Assembly (NCBI RefSeq): GCF_000718555.1
Contig: NZ_JOAN01000031.1
Span: forward strand, 1-64,000
From: Micromonospora chokoriensis
GTDB lineage: Bacteria; Actinomycetota; Actinomycetes; Mycobacteriales; Micromonosporaceae
Length of the DNA: 64,000 bases
Direction of reading: 5' to 3'
The position numbers and the translations under genes were made by a program. Under the pieces are notes generated by a model. That model ran no database searches. It worked only from the letters and a program-made list of their open reading frames with translations, and had not been told where the DNA came from. Shown here in pieces: positions 52,347 through 60,710 of this stretch (position 1 is the stretch's first letter; each line of letters begins with the position of its first letter).

Positions 52347-54224
52347 GTGCCACCGAAGCTCGATCCCGGCGCGAACGCCCCTGGTGCCACCGACCCCGGT
52401 CGCATCCGGAACTTCGGCATCATCGCCCACATCGACCACGGGAAGTCGACCCTGGCCGACCGGATGTTGCAGCTCACCGGCGTGGTCGACCCCCGGCAGA
52501 TGCGCGCGCAGTACCTGGACCGGATGGACATCGAGCGCGAGCGCGGCATCACCATCAAGAGCCAGGCCGTCCGCATGCCGTGGACCATCCGCGAGGGTGA
52601 GCGGGCCGGTGAGCACGCCGTGCTCAACATGATCGACACCCCGGGGCACGTCGACTTCACCTACGAGGTGTCCCGGTCGCTGGCCGCCTGTGAGGGCGCC
52701 GTGCTGCTTGTCGACGCCGCGCAGGGCATCGAGGCGCAGACCCTGGCCAACCTCTACCTGGCGCTCGAGAACGACCTGCGCATCATCCCGGTGCTCAACA
52801 AGATCGACCTGCCGGCCGCGCAGCCGGAGAAGTACGCCGAGGAGTTGGCGCACCTCATCGGCGGCGACCCCGCCGACTGCATCCGGGTCTCCGGCAAGAC
52901 CGGCGAGGGCGTCCCGTACCTGCTCGACGAGATCGTCCGGCAGTTCATCCCGCCGGTCGGCGACGCCGAGGCACCCGCCCGCGCGATGATCTTCGATTCG
53001 GTGTACGACGTCTACCGCGGCGTCGTCACGTACGTCCGGGTCATCGACGGCCGGATCAGCGCCCGCGACCGGATCAAGATGATGTCCACCGGCGCGGTGC
53101 ACGAGCTGTTGGAGATCGGCGTCATCTCACCCGAGATGGTCAAGGCCGAGGCGCTCGGCGTCGGCGAGGTCGGCTACCTGATCACCGGCGTGAAGGACGT
53201 CCGGCAGTCCCGGGTCGGTGACACTGTCACCATCAACAGCCGTCCGGCGGCCGAGGCGTTGGGTGGCTACAAGGACCCGAAGCCGATGGTCTACTCCGGC
53301 CTCTACCCGATCGACGGGTCCGACTACCCGAACCTGCGCGAGGCGTTGGACAAGCTCAAGCTCAACGACGCCGCCCTGGACTACGAGCCGGAGACCTCCG
53401 GCGCGCTCGGCTTCGGCTTCCGCTGCGGCTTCCTCGGCCTGCTCCACCTGGAGATCATCCGGGAGCGGCTGGAGCGCGAGTACAACCTCGACCTGATCTC
53501 CACCGCACCCAACGTCGTCTACCGGGCGATCACTGACGACGGCGAGGAGATCGTCGTCACCAACCCGAGCGAGTACCCCACCGGCAAGATCGCCGAGGTG
53601 TACGAGCCGGTGGTCCGGGCCACCGTGTTGACGCCCAACGACTACGTGGGCGCGATCATGGAGCTCTGCCAGGGCCGGCGCGGCACCCTGCTCGGCATGG
53701 ACTACCTCTCCGCCGACCGGGTGGAGCTGCGCTACACGCTGCCCCTCGCGGAGATCATCTACGACTTCTTCGACCAGCTGAAGAGCCGTACCAAGGGCTA
53801 CGCCTCGCTGGACTACGAGCCCTCCGGCGAGCAGGCGTCCGACCTGGTCAAGGTGGACATCCTGCTGCACGGCGAAGCGGTGGACGCGTTCAGCGCCATC
53901 GTGCACAAGGACAAGGCGTACAACTACGGCGTCACCATCGCCGCCAAGCTGCGCACTCTCATTCCGCGCCAGCAGTTCGAGGTGCCGATCCAGGCGGCCA
54001 TCGGCAGCCGGGTCATCGCCCGGGAGACCATCCGGGCGATCCGCAAGGACGTTCTCGCCAAGTGCTACGGCGGCGACATCAGCCGTAAGCGCAAGCTGCT
54101 GGAGAAGCAGAAGGAAGGCAAGAAGCGGATGAAGATGGTCGGCCGGGTCGAGGTGCCGCAGGAGGCCTTCATCGCCGCCCTCTCCTCCGACTCCGGCGAC
54201 GGCAAGGCCGCCGGGAAGAAGTAG
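52347..54224 (+). CDS. lepA: Elongation factor 4 (LepA)
   Basis: 625 aa translational GTPase that back-translocates or rescues stalled ribosomes. The G1 motif is AHIDHGKST (27-35); DTPGHVDF (G3) and NKIDLP (G4) are intact. The LepA-specific C-terminal domain ([33 protein letters not shown]) is present. The GTG start has no strong SD. The frame order rpsT-lepA is conserved. Confidence 0.97.
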   Translation: MPPKLDPGANAPGATDPGRIRNFGIIAHIDHGKSTLADRMLQLTGVVDPRQMRAQYLDRMDIERERGITIKSQAVRMPWTIREGERAGEHAVLNMIDTPGHVDFTYEVSRSLAACEGAVLLVDAAQGIEAQTLANLYLALENDLRIIPVLNKIDLPAAQPEKYAEELAHLIGGDPADCIRVSGKTGEGVPYLLDEIVRQFIPPVGDAEAPARAMIFDSVYDVYRGVVTYVRVIDGRISARDRIKMMSTGAVHELLEIGVISPEMVKAEALGVGEVGYLITGVKDVRQSRVGDTVTINSRPAAEALGGYKDPKPMVYSGLYPIDGSDYPNLREALDKLKLNDAALDYEPETSGALGFGFRCGFLGLLHLEIIRERLEREYNLDLISTAPNVVYRAITDDGEEIVVTNPSEYPTGKIAEVYEPVVRATVLTPNDYVGAIMELCQGRRGTLLGMDYLSADRVELRYTLPLAEIIYDFFDQLKSRTKGYASLDYEPSGEQASDLVKVDILLHGEAVDAFSAIVHKDKAYNYGVTIAAKLRTLIPRQQFEVPIQAAIGSRVIARETIRAIRKDVLAKCYGGDISRKRKLLEKQKEGKKRMKMVGRVEVPQEAFIAALSSDSGDGKAAGKK

Positions 54225-54274
54225 CCCCCGTCGCGTTCGGCTCTGTCGCGTTCGGCTCTGTCGGGCGCGACCAG

Positions 54275-54348
54275 GATCCGCGCAGTTTCGGGGAAAGTGT
54301 TGCCTGGAGCCACATTGAGGCAGCAGTTTCCCTGAAGTTGCGCGGATC
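54275..54348. repeat. Imperfect inverted repeat with 31-nt arms
   Basis: Positions 54275-54305 (start GATCCGCGCA) are inverted at 54318-54348 with 26 of 31 bases pairing; loop 12 nt. The right end reads GCGGATCTTGC, recalling the GATCTTGCA ends at 33660 and 48437. It lies 50 bp after lepA and may act as its terminator as well. Confidence 0.8.
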
Positions 54349-54686
54349 TTGCCGTATGTCTGGCCGGTGTTCCCGGCCCGCCTTGCGTGTCCCTGGCCCG
54401 CCCCGTTCGGGCTCCTGGCCCGTCGTACCTGCTGTCCGTGGTGCCCGCTGCCCGTCGTGGTTGCCGGCTCGGTGCTGGTTCGTGCTGGCGCAACCGTGTG
54501 GTGCGGGAAATTTTTCTGGCGCTGTGGTGGGGGTGGGCCGCGCGATGAAATGGGCTTCTACCTGTGTGGACGCACTCTCGTGCCAACCGACGCACCCCCT
54601 GACGCATTGACATCTGACGCTGTCCGTTGAAGTGAGTCGGTTTGGGCTTTCGACGGGTCGGGCACTTAGCCGTCACGACAGGAAGC
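54349..54686. other. Intergenic region before the GlsB pair
   Basis: Short open frames exist on both strands but lack SDs, family matches and coherent codon bias. From about 54628 the sequence (GAAGT...CGGTTTGG...GGGCACTTA) matches that before the second GlsB copy (about 55305-55341), so it is the left part of the duplicated unit. Nothing else recognised. Confidence 0.5.
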
Positions 54687-54699
54687 ACACATCGTGTGT
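54687..54699 (+). promoter_or_regulatory. Dyad ACACA-TCG-TGTGT before GlsB copy 1
   Basis: A 5+5 bp dyad 27 bp before the GTG of the degraded GlsB copy. An identical dyad, within an identical block, precedes the intact copy (55360-55372). Candidate operator or leader element. Confidence 0.5.
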
Positions 54700-54726
54700 C
54701 AGACATTCTTTTGAAGGAGGGCGACC

Positions 54727-54931
54727 GTGGAGTTCACCGTGTGGGGCATCATCACTGCGATCGTTGTTGGTCTCATCGTCGGCGCGCTCGGCCGCCTGGT
54801 CGTCCCGGGCCGGCAGAACATGCCGATCTGGCGGCATCGACTGGGGCGAGCTGCTGGTGCAGGTCGTGCTGGCTGCGATCGCGGTCGCGCTGGTGGCCGG
54901 TGTGGGTGGCCGCCGCCGCGTGACTCGGTAA
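54727..54931 (+). pseudogene. GlsB/YeaQ-type small membrane protein, copy 1, frameshifted
   Basis: This copy reads VEFTVWGIITAIVVGLIVGA up to NMPIWR in one frame and resumes as IDWGELLVQVVLAAIAVALVAG in another. Compared with the intact gene at 55398, exactly 29 bp are missing near 54834, between two GCGG tetramers. The SD AAGGAGG and 6-nt spacing are preserved. If translated, the frame would run on to 55140 with unrelated sequence. The rest of the gene is almost identical to copy 2, so decay is recent. Confidence 0.85.
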
Positions 54932-54965
54932 CACCACAGCATCACCCGTACCACCGTGACACCTT

Positions 54966-55001
54966 CGATGGGCGCCCGGCCGACAGGTCGGGCGCCCATC
55001 G
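54966..55001 (+). terminator. Terminator after GlsB copy 1
   Basis: CGATGGGCGCCCG (54966-54978) pairs perfectly over 13 bp with 54989-55001. Confidence 0.85.
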
Positions 55002-55359
55002 GCGTTCTGCCCGCCGCAGCGGCCATGCCGCGCACGCCCGACGTCCCCGGGGACTCGCCCGACGTGCCCGCCCCGCGCCGCGCCGCGCCGTCCGGCCTCC
55101 GAGCCTTGCACCGCAAGATCGCGCAACATCCTGGATTTAGTGGCTTCCGCGGAGCTTCGTGGCCACTACTTCCTGTTCGAGCGTGACCTTGACGGCTGCG
55201 GGCGCTCAGAATCCTGCTCTGGCTGCTCTGGGGCCGGGTGGCTCTGCGGCCCGGCACGGTGGTGGAACGTGCCTTGGCAGGCTCAGTCGTGATCGTTTGA
55301 TGGGTGAAGTCGGTTTGGATTTTTGTTGGGGCGGGCACTTAACGGTCACGACAGGAAGC
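55002..55359. other. Intergenic region between the GlsB copies
   Basis: No convincing gene. At 55113-55127, GCAAGATCGCGCAAC resembles one end of the dispersed GATCTTGC repeats (a solo half). From about 55305 the duplicated upstream block of the GlsB unit begins again, ending in GGGCACTTAACGGTCACGAC. Confidence 0.5.
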
Positions 55360-55372
55360 ACACATCGTGTGT
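55360..55372 (+). promoter_or_regulatory. Dyad ACACA-TCG-TGTGT before GlsB copy 2
   Basis: Identical to the dyad at 54687-54699, 25 bp before the GTG of the intact gene. The flanks GGAAGC and CAGACATTCTT are identical in both copies. Confidence 0.5.
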
Positions 55373-55397
55373 CAGACATTCTTGAAGGAGGGTGGCC

Positions 55398-55631
55398 GTG
55401 GAGCTCACCGTGTGGGGCATCATCACTGCGATCGTTGTTGGTCTCATCGTCGGCGCGCTCGGCCGCCTGGTCGTCCCGGGCCGGCAGAACATGCCGATCT
55501 GGCGGGCCATCGGCATCGCGACCGAGACGAGCGGTATCGACTGGGCCGAGCTGCTGGTGCAGGTAGTGGTGGCCGCGATCGCGGTCGCGCTGGTGGCCGG
55601 TGTGGGTGGCCGCCGCCGCGTCACCCGATAA
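55398..55631 (+). CDS. GlsB/YeaQ/YmgE-family small membrane protein, intact copy
   Basis: 77 aa with two membrane helices (about 4-24, VWGIITAIVVGLIVGALGRL; about 52-68, LLVQVVVAAIAVALVAGV) and the family Gly-rich GALGRLVVPGRQNMP. The general-stress-protein family has no firm biochemical role. The GTG at 55398 has AAGGAGG 6 nt upstream, the same arrangement as in the broken copy; a GTG two codons earlier is less likely. Intact copy of a tandem duplication. Confidence 0.9.
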   Translation: MELTVWGIITAIVVGLIVGALGRLVVPGRQNMPIWRAIGIATETSGIDWAELLVQVVVAAIAVALVAGVGGRRRVTR

Positions 55632-55683
55632 CGACCCGGCATCATCTCGCGGCACAGCACTACTGGTAGGACAGCACGACTGG

Positions 55684-55716
55684 AGAGGGCGCCCGGCCGA
55701 GAGCCGGGCGCTCTTT
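55684..55716 (+). terminator. Terminator after the intact GlsB gene
   Basis: CGCCCGGC (55690-55697) pairs with GCCGGGCG (55703-55710), extended by AGAG/CTCT with a GG bulge, followed by TTT. Confidence 0.75.
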
Positions 55717-55883
55717 CGTGCTGAAGTGCCCGACTTTGGGCCGATGCTAGGGCGCCTGTTCGTCGGGTCTCTGCGGTACGGTCGCCACGCTTCGGCCAAT
55801 CCCGCCCACTGTCGTAAAAGAATTCTTCGTATTAAGGTGCGGCGGAGAAGGTTAGTTCCAAGCGGCGCGAGGGGAGAAGTGGC

Positions 55884-57170
55884 TTGAACAGGTGGAAGCG
55901 GCTGGCCCCGGTCACCGCCATGGTGGCCTCGGCCGCGATGGTGCTGACCGGTTGTGGGGGCTCCGGTGAGGACGCGGCCGACGACAGCAAGCTCACGGTC
56001 TGGATGATGGGTGAGGGTGGTCAGGCGCAGAACTCCTTCCTCGACGGTGTCGAGGCTGAGTTCCGCCAGAAGCACCCCGACACCGACGTGGTCGTGCAGT
56101 ACATCCCTTGGCTTGAGGCGCCCAAGAAGTTCCAGGCCGCGCTCGCCGGCGGTGAGGGACCGGACATCACCGAGCTGGGCAACACCGAGACTCAGGGTTG
56201 GGCTGCTCAGGAGGCGCTCGCCGACGTGAGCTCTCGGATGGGCGGCTGGGCCGACAGCAAGGACCTGCTGCCCGACCTGGTGCGCAACGCGCAGCTCGAT
56301 GGCAAGCAGTACGGCGTGCCCTGGTACGCGGGTGTGCGCGCGATCTACTACCGCACGGACTGGTTCGCCGAGGCCGGCGTGCAGCCCCCGAAGACCTGGG
56401 ATGAGCTGGTCACCGTCGCCAAGGCCGTGCAGGCGAAGAAGAAGGGCACCTACGGCATCGCCCTTCCTGGCAACTCCGAGCTGCCCTTCTACTCCTTCCT
56501 CTGGGGCGCGGGCGGCGAGATCGCCAGCAACCAGGGCGGCACCTGGAAGTCCGGCTACAACACGCCGGAGGCGCAGCGGGCCGTCAAGTACTGGACCGAC
56601 CTGGTGACCGTGCACAAGGTGGCCCCGCCGGCGGCCGCGGGTTGGAACGAGATCGACGCGCGTACCCAGTTCGCCACCGGCAAGGCCGCGATGGCCTTCG
56701 CCGGTAGCTGGCAGCAGGGTGCCATCAAGAAGGACAACCCCGAGATCGAGAAGGTCTGGGGTACGTTCCCGATCCCCGGCCCGGACGGCAAGGCGGCGCC
56801 CGGTTTCGCCGGCGGCTCGGACGTGGCGATCTGGAAGGACAGCGAGCGGCAGGACCTGGCCTGGGACTACCTGACCGTGCTGCTGAACAAGAAGAACTCG
56901 CAGAGCTTCGCGAGCAGCCTCGGCTTCTTCCCGGTCTACCAGGATCTGGTCGCTGGCGACGCGTACGCCAACGACAAGGTGATGGCGGCGTTCGCCACCA
57001 CCATGCAGAACACCAAGCTCACGCCGCTCACCCCGAAGTGGGTGGAGGTCAGCCGGACGAAGACGGTGACCCAGGCGATGAACAGCTCGGTCATGAAGGG
57101 TCAGAAGACGGTCGAGAAGGCTACCGCCGACGCGGCCGGTGAGATGGAAAGCATCCTCAACGCCAAGTGA
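55884..57170 (+). CDS. Sugar ABC transporter substrate-binding lipoprotein
   Basis: 428 aa family 1 solute-binding protein. Signal peptide with lipobox LTGC (C24), followed by SKLTVWMMGEGGQ and the two-lobe sequence (GVPWYAGVRAIYYRTDWF; FAGGSDVAIWKDSER). It would capture a sugar or oligosaccharide outside the cell. TTG start with GGGGAG 7 nt upstream. AT-rich upstream DNA includes the palindrome AAGAATTCTT (55818-55827), a possible operator. Its stop overlaps the first permease start (GTGA). Confidence 0.94.
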   Translation: MNRWKRLAPVTAMVASAAMVLTGCGGSGEDAADDSKLTVWMMGEGGQAQNSFLDGVEAEFRQKHPDTDVVVQYIPWLEAPKKFQAALAGGEGPDITELGNTETQGWAAQEALADVSSRMGGWADSKDLLPDLVRNAQLDGKQYGVPWYAGVRAIYYRTDWFAEAGVQPPKTWDELVTVAKAVQAKKKGTYGIALPGNSELPFYSFLWGAGGEIASNQGGTWKSGYNTPEAQRAVKYWTDLVTVHKVAPPAAAGWNEIDARTQFATGKAAMAFAGSWQQGAIKKDNPEIEKVWGTFPIPGPDGKAAPGFAGGSDVAIWKDSERQDLAWDYLTVLLNKKNSQSFASSLGFFPVYQDLVAGDAYANDKVMAAFATTMQNTKLTPLTPKWVEVSRTKTVTQAMNSSVMKGQKTVEKATADAAGEMESILNAK

Positions 57171-58153
57171 CCACGCTGACCGAGGTGCCGGAGACGTCCG
57201 CCGCGCGGGAGACCCCCGCGCGGCGGCGTCGCCGAGTGGACCGCCTCCCTTACCTGTTGCTCCTGCCCGCCCTGGCGATCATCGGGGTGCTGCTGCTCTG
57301 GCCGCTCGGCCAGGTGGTGGTGATGTCCTTCTACCGGCTGAACAGCGTTCGGCAACTGCGCGGCGACCGGGAGTGGCCGTGGGTGGGGCTCGGCAACTAC
57401 GCCGACATCCTCTCCGATCCGTTCTTCCTGACCGTGCTGCGCAACACGGTGCTGTTCGCCGCGGCCAACGTGCTGCTCACGATGGTGCTCGGCACCCTGG
57501 TGGGGCTGCTGCTCAACCGGCTCGGTCGCAAGATGGCGACGTTCGTGGCCAGCTGCGTGATGCTCGCCTGGGCGACGCCGGCGCTGACCGGCACGATCGT
57601 CTGGAAGTGGATCTTCGACGACACGAGCGGCCTGGTCACCTGGCTGTTCAACGCGCTGCCGGACGGGCTTTCCAACAGCCTGTTCGGGCGTAGCGACTGG
57701 ACCGGCTACGGCTGGTTCAACTCGCCGCTGCTCTTCTTCGCCATCCTCACCCTGGTGGTGGTCTGGCACTCGTTCCCGTTCATCGCGGTGAGCGTGCTGG
57801 CTGGGCTCAAGAGCGTGCCGAGTGAGCTGCACGAGGCGGCCCGGGTGGACGGCGCCAGCCCGTGGCGGGTCTTCTGGAAGATCACCTTCCCGTTGCTGCG
57901 CCCGGTCTTCGGGATCCTGATCGTGCTCTCCACGATCTGGGACTTCAAGGTCTTCACCCAGCAGTTCGTGCTGGCCGGCGGCACCCAGGACCGGCCGACG
58001 TTCATGCTCGCCATCTACTCGTACGCCGAAGCCTTCTCTCCACCGCCGAAGTACGGACTCGGCGCGGCCATCGCGGTGATCCTCACCCTGATCCTGTTGG
58101 TGGTCACCGGCTTCTACGTACGGATGGTGCTCAAGCAGGAGGACGAGTCGTGA
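57167..58153 (+). CDS. Sugar ABC transporter permease (MalF type)
   Basis: 328 aa with six membrane helices. The cytoplasmic EAA loop is LHEAARVDGASPWRVFWKITFPLLRP, the site for the ATPase. GTG start in the previous stop. Pairs with the MalG-type permease that follows with another GTGA overlap, so all three genes are translationally coupled. Confidence 0.95.
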   Translation: MTTLTEVPETSAARETPARRRRRVDRLPYLLLLPALAIIGVLLLWPLGQVVVMSFYRLNSVRQLRGDREWPWVGLGNYADILSDPFFLTVLRNTVLFAAANVLLTMVLGTLVGLLLNRLGRKMATFVASCVMLAWATPALTGTIVWKWIFDDTSGLVTWLFNALPDGLSNSLFGRSDWTGYGWFNSPLLFFAILTLVVVWHSFPFIAVSVLAGLKSVPSELHEAARVDGASPWRVFWKITFPLLRPVFGILIVLSTIWDFKVFTQQFVLAGGTQDRPTFMLAIYSYAEAFSPPPKYGLGAAIAVILTLILLVVTGFYVRMVLKQEDES

Positions 58154-58980
58154 AGAAGGTCGCCCTCAACGGCGCCGGGGTGTTGGTCGCGCTCTTCGCG
58201 GCGTTCCCCGTCTACTGGATGATCTCCACCTCGCTGAAGCCGAGCAACGAGATCTTCTCGGCCACCCCGCAGCCGGTGCCGACCCACCCGACGTTGGCGC
58301 ACTACCGGGAGATCCTGACCGGCAACCTGATTCCGGGCGTCAGCTTCCTCGACTTCTTCCTCAACAGCGCGCTGGTCGCCGTCTCCACAGTGGTGCTCAG
58401 CGGTCTGGTCGCGTTGCTCGCCGCGACCGCGGTGGCCCGGTTCCGGTTCCGGCTGCGGACCAGCTTCCTGATCATGCTGCTGGTGGTGCAGATGATTCCG
58501 CTGGAGGCGCTGGTCATCCCGCTGTTCCTGATGATCCAGCGGCTGGGCCTCTACAACACCCTGCCCAGCCTGATCCTCACGTACCTCGGTTTCTCGCTGC
58601 CGTTCGCGGTCTGGATGCTGCGCGGCTTCGTCGCCGCGGTGCCCAAGGAGTTGGAGGAGGCGGCGGCGATCGACGGGGCAAGCCGGGCCCAGACCTTCCG
58701 CCGGGTCCTCTTCCCGCTTGTCGCGCCCGGTCTGGTGGCCACCAGCATCTTCTCCTTCATCACCGCGTGGAACGAGCTGATCTTCGCGTTGACGTTCATC
58801 AACGACCAGGGGAGCTACACGCTGCCGGTGGCGATGACCTTCTTCTTCGGTCGGGACGACACCAACTGGGGGCCGGTGATGGCCGCGTCCACGTTGTTCA
58901 CCCTGCCGGTCATCATCTTCTTCCTGCTGGTGCAGCGTCGGATGGTCTCCGGTCTGGTGGCCGGCGCCGTCAAGGGCTGA
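58150..58980 (+). CDS. Sugar ABC transporter permease (MalG type)
   Basis: 276 aa with six membrane helices. The EAA loop is LEEAAAIDGASRAQTFRRVLFPL, and the start VYWMISTSLKPSNEIF is typical. GTG start inside the MalF-type stop. No ATPase gene follows; as in Streptomyces DasABC and similar systems, a shared MsiK-type ATPase elsewhere probably powers it. Confidence 0.95.
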   Translation: MKKVALNGAGVLVALFAAFPVYWMISTSLKPSNEIFSATPQPVPTHPTLAHYREILTGNLIPGVSFLDFFLNSALVAVSTVVLSGLVALLAATAVARFRFRLRTSFLIMLLVVQMIPLEALVIPLFLMIQRLGLYNTLPSLILTYLGFSLPFAVWMLRGFVAAVPKELEEAAAIDGASRAQTFRRVLFPLVAPGLVATSIFSFITAWNELIFALTFINDQGSYTLPVAMTFFFGRDDTNWGPVMAASTLFTLPVIIFFLLVQRRMVSGLVAGAVKG

Positions 58981-58993
58981 CCCGCCCCGTAAC

Positions 58994-58999
58994 TAGGCT
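58994..58999 (+). promoter_or_regulatory. -10 box TAGGCT, leaderless start of the MOSC gene
   Basis: TAGGCT ends 7 nt before the ATG at 59007; no SD. Confidence 0.62.
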
Positions 59000-59006
59000 G
59001 ACGGGT

Positions 59007-59642
59007 ATGACGGGCAGGGTGGCAGCCGTGAACCTCGGCATCGTGACCGAGGCGGAGTGGGCCGGCGACGCGAGCGGTCGCAGCGGCATCGACAAGCGAC
59101 CGGTCGACGGGCCGGTGCCGCTGCTCACCGGCGGCCTCGCGGGCGACTTCATCGGCGACGGGGCCCGCCACGGTGGTCCTGACCAGGCGGTCTACGCGTA
59201 CGCGGAGGAGGACGCCGCCTGGTGGTCCGCCGAGTTCGGCCGGTCCATCCGCTTGGGCGGCTTCGGTGAGAACCTGACCACCTATGCGGTCGACGTGACG
59301 GGTGCGGTGATCGGCGAGCAGTGGCAGGTCGGTTCCGCCCTGCTCCAGGTCACCAAGCCGCGGACGCCCTGCGCCACCTTCGCCGGGTTCTGGGGCGTAC
59401 CGGATCTGATCCGACGCTTCACCGTCCGTGCCGCGCCGGGGGCGTACCTGCGGGTGCTGCGCGAGGGCGAGGTCGGCGCGGGCGACCCGGTCGAGGTGGT
59501 GGACCGGCCTGCGCACGGGGTGACCATCGGCGAGGTGTTCCGGGCGACCAGCCTGGAGCCGGAGTTGTTGCCCCGGCTGCTCGACGCGGAGGACCTGCCC
59601 GAGCCGATCCGGGAGAAGGCCCGCCGACGGCTCGGACGCTGA
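59007..59642 (+). CDS. MOSC domain protein (YiiM-like)
   Basis: 211 aa. GGFGENLTTYAVDVTGAVIGE and VTKPRTPCATFAGFW (with the conserved Cys) are the MOSC signature; a C-terminal 3-alpha extension follows (about 165-211). The family binds molybdenum cofactor or transfers sulfur; YiiM reduces N-hydroxylated compounds. The ATG is set by the -10 spacing; the open frame extends upstream into the permease gene. Confidence 0.93.
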   Translation: MTGRVAAVNLGIVTEAEWAGDASGRSGIDKRPVDGPVPLLTGGLAGDFIGDGARHGGPDQAVYAYAEEDAAWWSAEFGRSIRLGGFGENLTTYAVDVTGAVIGEQWQVGSALLQVTKPRTPCATFAGFWGVPDLIRRFTVRAAPGAYLRVLREGEVGAGDPVEVVDRPAHGVTIGEVFRATSLEPELLPRLLDAEDLPEPIREKARRRLGR

Positions 59643-59660
59643 CGGTCATCGGCGCGGCGT

Positions 59661-60572
59661 TCAGCGCATCAGGATGTCCTCGATGTGGGCGGTGGTGCCA
59701 CCCCAGGCGGCAAGCGTGAGCTTCCCGCAGCCGGCGCTCTCCGTCTCGGCGAACTCGCCGGCCGGGATCCCGTCCACCTTCACGGAGTAGGTCGAGCCCC
59801 GCGCCGAGACCACCACGTGGCGGGTCTGCCGCAGGTCGGCGACCGGATAGGAGCCGCCGCCGACCCCACCGACGCCGGGTGTCGGCAGGGACGAGAACTT
59901 GGCGATGAAGGTGCCGTCGGAGTCCAGGTAGAGGATGATCGCGTCGCCGGTCGCCTGGTCGTTGTCGAGACCGCCGCGGGGGAGCACGGCCAGCCCGTAG
60001 TAGTCGACCGTGCCAGCGCCGAGCCGAACGTCGAACTCGACAGTGCCGTCGCACATCATGTGGTCCTTGAGGTATGCGCCCCACTGGCTCTCGATACTGT
60101 CCGGTGTGTCGATCCGCAACGCTGTTCCGTTGGCGACGAGGCTGAATGGCCCGTGCGTTCCGCCGAAGCGCTGGAAGCTGCTCGCGGCGACATACGGCGA
60201 CCGTGGCGGCTCGTTCTTGCCGGTGGCTCCCGGTCGACCGGCGGCAGATCTCGTGGCGGGGCCCGGAGTCGTCTTCGGGCTGGTCGACTGCCGGGCGGAC
60301 GCGGTCGGCGTGGGCGTGGCGCTCGCGGAGGCCTGCACCGGCACTGTGGGGGCCTGCGCCGGCACGGTCGTGGTGTCGGCCTGGGGCGGAGCGGATTGCC
60401 CGGCCGGCAGGCGGCCCTCCAGGAACGTGAAGATCGACGCTCCCACGAGGAGTACCGCGAAGATGCCGACTATCCATCGGTCGGTCAGCTTCTGCGGTGG
60501 TTTGATCCAGTTGCCGACGACACCGAGTGAGACTCCGAGAAGGAGCAGCGCCAGGGCGATGCCGTCGGTCAT
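59661..60572 (-). CDS. Membrane-anchored protein with C-terminal lectin-like (LamG/DUF1080-type) domain
   Basis: 303 aa. Two membrane helices (about 3-20 and 33-52) are followed by a Thr/Pro/Ala-rich linker (about 58-118) and an extracytoplasmic beta-sandwich domain (about 125-303, GPFSLVANGTALRIDT; GTVEFDVRLGAGTVDYYGLAVLPRGG; TRHVVVSARGSTYSVKVDG). The domain resembles concanavalin-type carbohydrate-binding folds, a judgement from pattern only. Convergent with the MOSC gene. Two Cys could form a disulfide (MMCDG, AGCGKL). Confidence 0.8.
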   Translation of the reverse strand: MTDGIALALLLLGVSLGVVGNWIKPPQKLTDRWIVGIFAVLLVGASIFTFLEGRLPAGQSAPPQADTTTVPAQAPTVPVQASASATPTPTASARQSTSPKTTPGPATRSAAGRPGATGKNEPPRSPYVAASSFQRFGGTHGPFSLVANGTALRIDTPDSIESQWGAYLKDHMMCDGTVEFDVRLGAGTVDYYGLAVLPRGGLDNDQATGDAIILYLDSDGTFIAKFSSLPTPGVGGVGGGSYPVADLRQTRHVVVSARGSTYSVKVDGIPAGEFAETESAGCGKLTLAAWGGTTAHIEDILMR

Positions 60573-60579
60573 GCGGCAC

Positions 60580-60585
60580 AGGGTA
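60580..60585 (-). promoter_or_regulatory. -10 box TACCCT, leaderless start of the 59661-60572 gene
   Basis: TACCCT on the minus strand ends 7 nt before the ATG at 60572; no SD. Confidence 0.6.
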
Positions 60586-60651
60586 CGGCCTGACCGGCGC
60601 GGTGCCGTTCAACTGTCGGCTAGCTGAAACTCCTGTCCGTCGCGCCGACGG

Positions 60652-60696
60652 GAACGGCCCCCGGCCATGCCGAAGGGCGATGACCGGGGGCCGTTC
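60652..60696 (-). terminator. Terminator after the dioxygenase gene
   Basis: GAACGGCCCCCGG (60652-60664) pairs perfectly over 13 bp with 60684-60696. It lies 14 bp beyond the stop of the minus-strand dioxygenase gene. Confidence 0.85.
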
Positions 60697-60710
60697 TCAC
60701 GAGCGGAAGA

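Noticed and set aside
54338..54630. Two overlapping frames of about 90 codons after lepA
   Set aside because: No SD, composition unlike neighbouring genes, and they overlap the inverted repeat and the duplicated GlsB upstream block.
54727..55140. 137-residue reading of GlsB copy 1 as an intact longer protein
   Set aside because: After the 29-bp deletion the frame encodes unrelated Arg/Pro-rich sequence and crosses the terminator at 54966, while the correct sequence continues in another frame.
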